From positions 12,701,501-12,765,500 of the forward strand of contig NC_090134.1 in NCBI RefSeq assembly GCF_040581485.1: a stretch of 64,000 nt of DNA, given 5' to 3'. Position 1 is the first letter of the stretch, and each line of letters starts with the position of its first letter. The translations under genes and the position numbers were made by a program. The notes beneath the pieces were generated by a model. That model worked only from the letters and a program-made list of their open reading frames with translations. It searched no databases and was not told the origin of the DNA. Shown here one piece after another: positions 58,916 to 64,000 of the stretch. This stretch comes from Linepithema humile (Eukaryota; Arthropoda; Insecta; Hymenoptera; Formicidae).

Positions 58916-59657
58916 TGTGGATTCCCTGCCGAAAATGTGCGATTAAAACCGATTTAAAAAAAAGTAATCCGAATCGATCGGGATTTCTGCACCGAAAATA
59001 CGGTATTAAAACCGATTAAAAATAAGATCGGATTTAGTACAATTCGGACGAATTAATATTGGGATAAATCCATATCAATCCGCAATTACAGAATTTCATA
59101 AATTATAATTAAATCGAATTTTAATGCGATGTGACATGCTAAGACGTTGAAAATTCTTGTGTGCCACTTTCAAATAGATATTTTGATGAAATAACACTAT
59201 AAATCATGTTAATAAATTTGTAAAATTGTCTGAAAGCTATGCTTTTTTAAACAACCGCCAAGAAAAAAAAATAATTTTCGAACAATTTTACAAATTTGTT
59301 AACATGATTTACAATGTTATTTTATTAAAATAGCTTTTTATTTAAAAATAGCACGCAAGAATTCTCAGCGTCTCAGTGTATCATTTCTCGTTTCTAATGT
59401 CAGGATTCCAAAACGTGGTCGCAGAGAGTATTAAAAGTTTTAATGCAACTGAATTGAAATGTTTAAAAATTTTTATATTATGCATTACACTTTCAAGTAC
59501 AATAGTAATATAAACAATTTATAAAATTAGAAAAATAAAATTTTCAATTGTAAACTTCCTTAAAATATTTTAACCAAAAAAAAAACAATTTTTGTTACTA
59601 TTTGTACTGTACTTTGTACTATTATATCATTCTTATATATAATCTTACATATATTTG
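58916..59657. other. AT-rich DNA with a hairpin, no gene seen
   Basis: 58925-59080 holds repeated aaaaccgattaaaaa and ccgaatcgatcgg words. 59130-59385 forms an imperfect hairpin (acgttgaaaattcttgtgtg pairs with cacgcaagaattctcagcgt). Nothing coding is supported. Confidence 0.5.
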
Positions 59658-60451
59658 ACATGGGGCATTCTTTCTCAACTTTACACCCATGCTGTCCATT
59701 TTCTATTTAATCTAAAAATTTTTGAAAAAATCTTAAAATTTACAGAAAAATGTAAGCTTTCCAATGGCGCGTGGCAAAATTATCAAATTCAATTGGATCA
59801 TACTTAAAATTTCAGAAAACCGAAAAAAAACAATAAAAACGGTAATTATTCAAGTGTAGCAATTATTCATTCGACGTTTTTCTCTTCCAATTAATACTTT
59901 CGAGTACTCTGTTTATCTGTGCACTGTCACATGAGTCTAAACTAAAATGGCGAATCCAATATGGCCGCCAAAAATTTAAAAAATTTAAGAAATTAACTGA
60001 TTTTTATAAAACTTGGTATCAAGGAGTTTTTCGGGTTACTGTATACGAGACTAAAGTTATCTTTCAAAAATACAAAATGGCGGATTCAATATGGCCACCA
60101 AAATATTTTGAAAATTTTTAGAAATTAACGAATTTTTATAATACTTGGTATCAGGGACTTTTTCGGGTTACTAATAACGAATCTGAAGTCGCATTTCGAA
60201 AATTCAAAATTGCGGATCTAATATGGCAACTAAGAATTTGAAAAATTTTTAAAAGTAAGGGAGTTTTATAAAATTTGAACAGAGAGTTTTACGGCCAGCT
60301 AAATACAAATCTTAAGTAGGATTTCGAAAACTGAAAATGTCAGATCTAATATAATGACCAAAAATATTGAAAATTTAGGAAATTGACAGATTTTTATAAA
60401 ACTTGATACTAGAGATATCTCTGATTCTGATGTCGTCTGAGCTCTTACCCC

Positions 60452-62363
60452 CTACTTTTTGAAATCTTGATATGAAAAAGTCGAACTATTATCAGCATTG
60501 GAATATCTCTTAATCACCATTTCTTTGTTGATTGGGACGAAACAGTGATTTCTCAGAATTTCTGGAACTGGTGGAGCTACATCAAATCGTTTTTTCAAAA
60601 ATCTTTTTGTCTTTTGGTGCTCTTTGTCATTATATGACAGTATACTAATACTTTTAGAACTTTTTTGAGCCCAGTCAACAAGTTTCTCGAATGAAAGAAT
60701 GGCATCGTTCGGTTTACTAAGGAGGCTAGCTCGCATAGCTTCCCTTTTGAACACAGCACCTACACCGTCTGAAGCACCTTTACCATGTGCAGTGGCATGA
60801 TAGTTCCATTCCGCTGCAACACCAAAATCCTCTTCGTGATGCATTAGATTCATCATCTGATATTTATTTTTAAAATGCTGTTTTGCCCCATCGCTAAAGT
60901 AGATTACTCTTCTTAGCTCAGGAATTATTATTTTCAATTCAGGAATCAGCATCTTTTGTACAGTATATGCAGCAGCTGTGTCATGAAGTGTACTATCCGA
61001 CAAAAAAATAAAACTTTTGTGTTCAAGTTCTCTTTTTTTATAGTAACACACGACAGGAAAGACAGTACATTGTGAATTATTAAAATGGAACGCCTGCGAT
61101 GCATCTTGCACAACATACTTGTAATTTTCAGAAAAATCTAATACTGCAAGAACTTCACCTTTTTTTAAATTTTCTTTTCTTTCTTGATAGAATCGAGATT
61201 GTTCTTTTGCAATGAAAGAATGAGGTTTTAGAATGATAAATTTGTCACAAAATTCATTCAAATTCCGACGACGGAAGAATTTGCGTCTGAAGAGTTGATC
61301 TGTCAGTTGTTGTCCAGACACTGAACTGTATGTGGTGAATACCTTTCTCATCTAAGAGTTCTTTCAAATGTTTTTTTAGTTCAATAATACCAGGACATTT
61401 ACTGCATTCACCAATATAACAATTTTCATCAGGATTTTTGCACATGATTTGGCGTAAGCAATCTTTATAATCATGTAAAATCACATTGGAATCTTTAGTA
61501 AGATTATTTAAATTGACAGAGTCAATCATCAATTTGCAATTTTGATGTATCGTACAGACACAGACCGAATGCGTACCATTCGCACCAGCAAGTATACAAT
61601 GTTTTGGTCGGAGTTGGGCAAATTTACTAAAACTAACATGACAGTCAGGATGGCATTTACTATAAATATCATAAAGACCTCTTAAGTCTGAAAGGAGAAG
61701 ACGTTTCTGAATCAAATCTCTGCCCTCGTCATTTTTTACTGAAACCATATCTTTCATACCTGGCATGATTCTGCTATTTTCGTCACTATTGTAAAAATCT
61801 TTAATTCGTGTAACAGTACTTTCCGGCAATGGTTTACCATTCTTAGCAGTTGTTTCTGCTAAAACTTAGATGCCCTTAGATGCTTTCAATTCTCTAGCTT
61901 TTTTTGCAAAATACCTAGAACAGTTGAATTCCCGAGAAATTTGACTTAGACTCCATGCATCTGGTACTACAGTCAAAATCGTCAATCTCAAAGGATTAAT
62001 TTCAAGAGTGGAAAATTTTTCTTTCAATCCACTCAACATATCTTCCAACTCAATCTCTCTTTGTGATTTTATGTTGCATTCAATTCCACTGAAAGATAAT
62101 GAAGATGCACCGGAAGATACAGAAATATTCTGTTCAGTATCATGAGTACAATTATCAAACGTTTTATCAAGACTCGATGAGACGTGCGTATCTTCATTCA
62201 TGCGAGGATATTTCATTTTCCTACATGCTGCACAAATTTTAGCATTATCTGGAAATTTTGGGAATAATCGTTTGATAACACTCGAAATGCGTCGAAGATC
62301 TTTCTCTCTGTGATCTTCCACATTGTAGGGATTGCAACATCTATCACCGTGTATACTGGACAT
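60452..62363 (-). pseudogene. DDE-type transposase (Sola-like), copy B, with extra stop
   Basis: It is nearly identical to copy A (249-2154), including the same +1 frame break at the TGA near 61256. In addition six bases (atctaa) are inserted near 61868, a partial repeat of the adjacent gcatctaag, and introduce an in-frame TAA after KASKGI. One residue differs in the catalytic frame (KKGEVL against KKSEVL). The product would be truncated after about 165 residues, so this copy is dead while copy A is interrupted only by the shared frame break. Confidence 0.75.
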
Positions 62364-62764
62364 ATTCAAAATCAAATTCTAAGATTCACGATCAAAAATA
62401 GTACAGATAATAGAATTTTCTGTAGTATTGTTCTGAGAGCAGTCCTAAAAGAACGGTTAAAAGTAGCTCTGAAAAGAACTGTTCGAAGAAAACCTCAGAG
62501 AAACGCTCAAAGCACAAAAAAGCCCAGAACCATGGGAGTCGGATATACAAATCCAAATATTAAAGCGTTTAGAAATTTACGGAATCACAATGAAACGTTT
62601 TTTAACGTTAAAATGTTGTAATGAATGGCGATAATATCGCGGTAGAGAAACTCTCTCGAATGTGTACAAAATGGATTTCACGATCTTATTTTATGAAACT
62701 TTTTTGACTAGGCTCAGAAAAAAAATAATGATCCAATTGAATTTGATAATTTTGCCCCCCGCTC

Positions 62765-63373
62765 ATGGAGGACTCTAATTTTGTTATAAATTTTAATAGT
62801 TTTTCAATAATCTTTAGACCAAATAGGTCGATAAATACGAATTTAATGATGAAATTTTAAAATCTGCGTCCCAAATATACTCCTGATACCAAGTTTTATA
62901 AAAATCCGTTAACTTCTTAAATTTTTCAATATTTTTGGTGGTCGTATTAGATCCACCATTTTGAATTTTCAAAATCCGATTTGAGATTTGTATTCAGCAT
63001 ACAGAAAAACTCTTTGGTATTAAGTTTTACAAAAATCCGTTAATTTCTTAAATTTTTGAAATTTTTGGCGGCCATATTGAATCCGCCATTTTAGTTTAGA
63101 GTCATGTGACAGTGCACAGATAAACATAGTACTCGAAAGTGTTTATTGAAAGAGAAAAACGTCGAATGAATAATCGCTACACTTGAATAATTACTGTTTT
63201 TATTATTTTTTTTCGGTTTTCTGAAATTTTAAGTATGATCCAATTGAATTTGATAATTTTGCCACGCGCATTGGAAAGCTTACATTTTTCTGTAAATTTT
63301 AAGATTTTTTCAAAAATTTTAAGATTAAATAGAAAATGGGCAGCATGGGTGTAAAGTTGAGAAAGAATGCCCC
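62765..63373 (+). repeat. Right terminal inverted repeat of Sola-like copy B
   Basis: It holds the same order of blocks as 2190-2956: subrepeats with gccatattgaatccgccatt, cacttgaataattac, and the terminal caacatgggtgtaaag-like segment ending GAATGCCCC. It is the inverted partner of 59662-60270. Confidence 0.75.
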
Positions 63374-63510
63374 ACATATATATTATTTCTATATATATTT
63401 CTTTTTTTTTTAATTTAATATACCTCTATGGTGTTAAAAATTTCCAAAAAACTCAAAAAATTCAAAACAACTGATACTTAAAATAAATGAAACTTCTGTG
63501 ATTTTCACAA

Positions 63511-63886
63511 TTAAAACATTTCAGGTGAAAAATCATCAAAACGACCACCTTCGTCAACAATATTTTCATTTTCTTCGCTTTGTTCGCTAGTCTCTTGAGT
63601 AGTTTTACTGTTTCTTGTTCTTCTGTTTCTGTACTTCTTTTTCTTCTTGTCACTATTTTTTGGCTTCGCATTTTCGTCATTCATTTGTGAATCATCAACA
63701 ATGTTCTCGCTTTCTTCATCAATCGATAGATTTTCATCGGTATCTTTTTCACATATTTTCTTTAAATCAGCAAGTTTTTTTCCCACATAATAATAAAATT
63801 TAGACATTTCTCTCATAGAATTATCTTCGTCAGGAGTATTGGCAAATTTTTTTTGTAGAAGTTGTTTATCCAATGCTTGTATGCAT
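63511..63886 (-). CDS. Probable last exon of an unrecognised gene
   Basis: A minus-strand exon follows a good acceptor (ttttgttcag at 63887) and stays open for 124 codons to a stop at 63511. It encodes a helical N-terminal part (ALDKQLLQKKFANTPDEDNS, then EMSKFYYYVGKKLADLKK), then acidic DEESENIVDD and basic KKKKKYRNRRTRN segments, ending GGRFDDFSPEMF. It may belong to a host gene or another element continuing left on the minus strand beyond the window's right edge. I do not recognise it. Confidence 0.45.
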
Positions 63887-64000
63887 CTGAACAAAAATAT
63901 AAATGACAATATATACTTTTAGCTCAGTACTATGGTCTTAAAAACAAAACATAAAAAATAATATATATATAAAATATATATTATATATACATATAGTAAA

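Larger units (their letters stand above)
59662..63373 (-). mobile_element. Sola-like DNA transposon, copy B, complete (3712 bp)
   Basis: The termini GGGGCATTC and GAATGCCCC are flanked by ACAT (59658-59661 and 63374-63377), a 4-bp target duplication. Terminal inverted repeats extend about 600 bases (59662-60270 with 62765-63373) and contain the ggcggccatattgg-type subrepeats. The transposase is encoded on the minus strand between them. A 4-bp duplication fits the Sola superfamily, but long repeats and uncertain protein affiliation leave room for another group. Confidence 0.8.

Overview
The window is AT-rich eukaryotic DNA from an insect, most likely an ant or another hymenopteran. The supporting signs are a DUF4806-type gene with short phase-1 exons, many Tc1/mariner-type hairpin MITEs in TA sites, I-group LINE and Ty3/gypsy elements, and short TTAGG-type runs. 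Apart from one DUF4806-type pseudogene and a possible exon at the right edge, almost everything is transposon nested in transposon. All exon models are read by eye from splice sites and reading frame; no database search was run.

Left part (1-15.5 kb). A Sola-like DNA transposon (1-2956, cut by the window edge) lies inside a non-autonomous element that uses TTAA sites (2957-4722). A decayed APE-type LINE with DUF4780-like ORF1, endonuclease, reverse transcriptase and RNase H runs from about 5.83 to 14.5 kb. It is broken by a second, complete TTAA element (8204-11495), a tRNA-derived SINE (about 13.59-13.77 kb) and a TA-flanked MITE (13768-14189).

Middle (15.5-56.2 kb). After two probable solo LTRs (15879-17312 and 18645-19028) comes a seven-exon DUF4806-type pseudogene on the minus strand (19360-56134). 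Its first intron holds a young Ty3/gypsy element (50553-55648). Its second intron is 28.6 kb and holds a head-to-head palindromic Tc1/mariner-like element (23069-50097). Inside that sits a 23.6-kb palindromic Mutator-like element (26172-49803) with a 9-bp target duplication.

The giant palindrome is the main discovery. Each arm of about 11 kb carries a 14-exon gene pointing outward from the centre. It encodes a FLYWCH zinc finger, a MULE DDE transposase, AT-hooks and an IAP-like RING finger whose sixth cysteine codon is TGA. The left gene looks intact (753 codons). The right gene lost the exon holding the first catalytic Asp, exactly where the arms change from nearly identical to clearly diverged. 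Subterminal regions are arrays of a TTGCnnACA motif.

Right part (56-64 kb). An LTR-like insertion (56429-58761) carries an intact 175-codon frame whose ATG would be formed by splicing. It splits a transposon-type coding remnant. A complete second Sola-like copy (59662-63373, target duplication ACAT) and a lone acidic/basic C-terminal exon (63511-63886) close the window.
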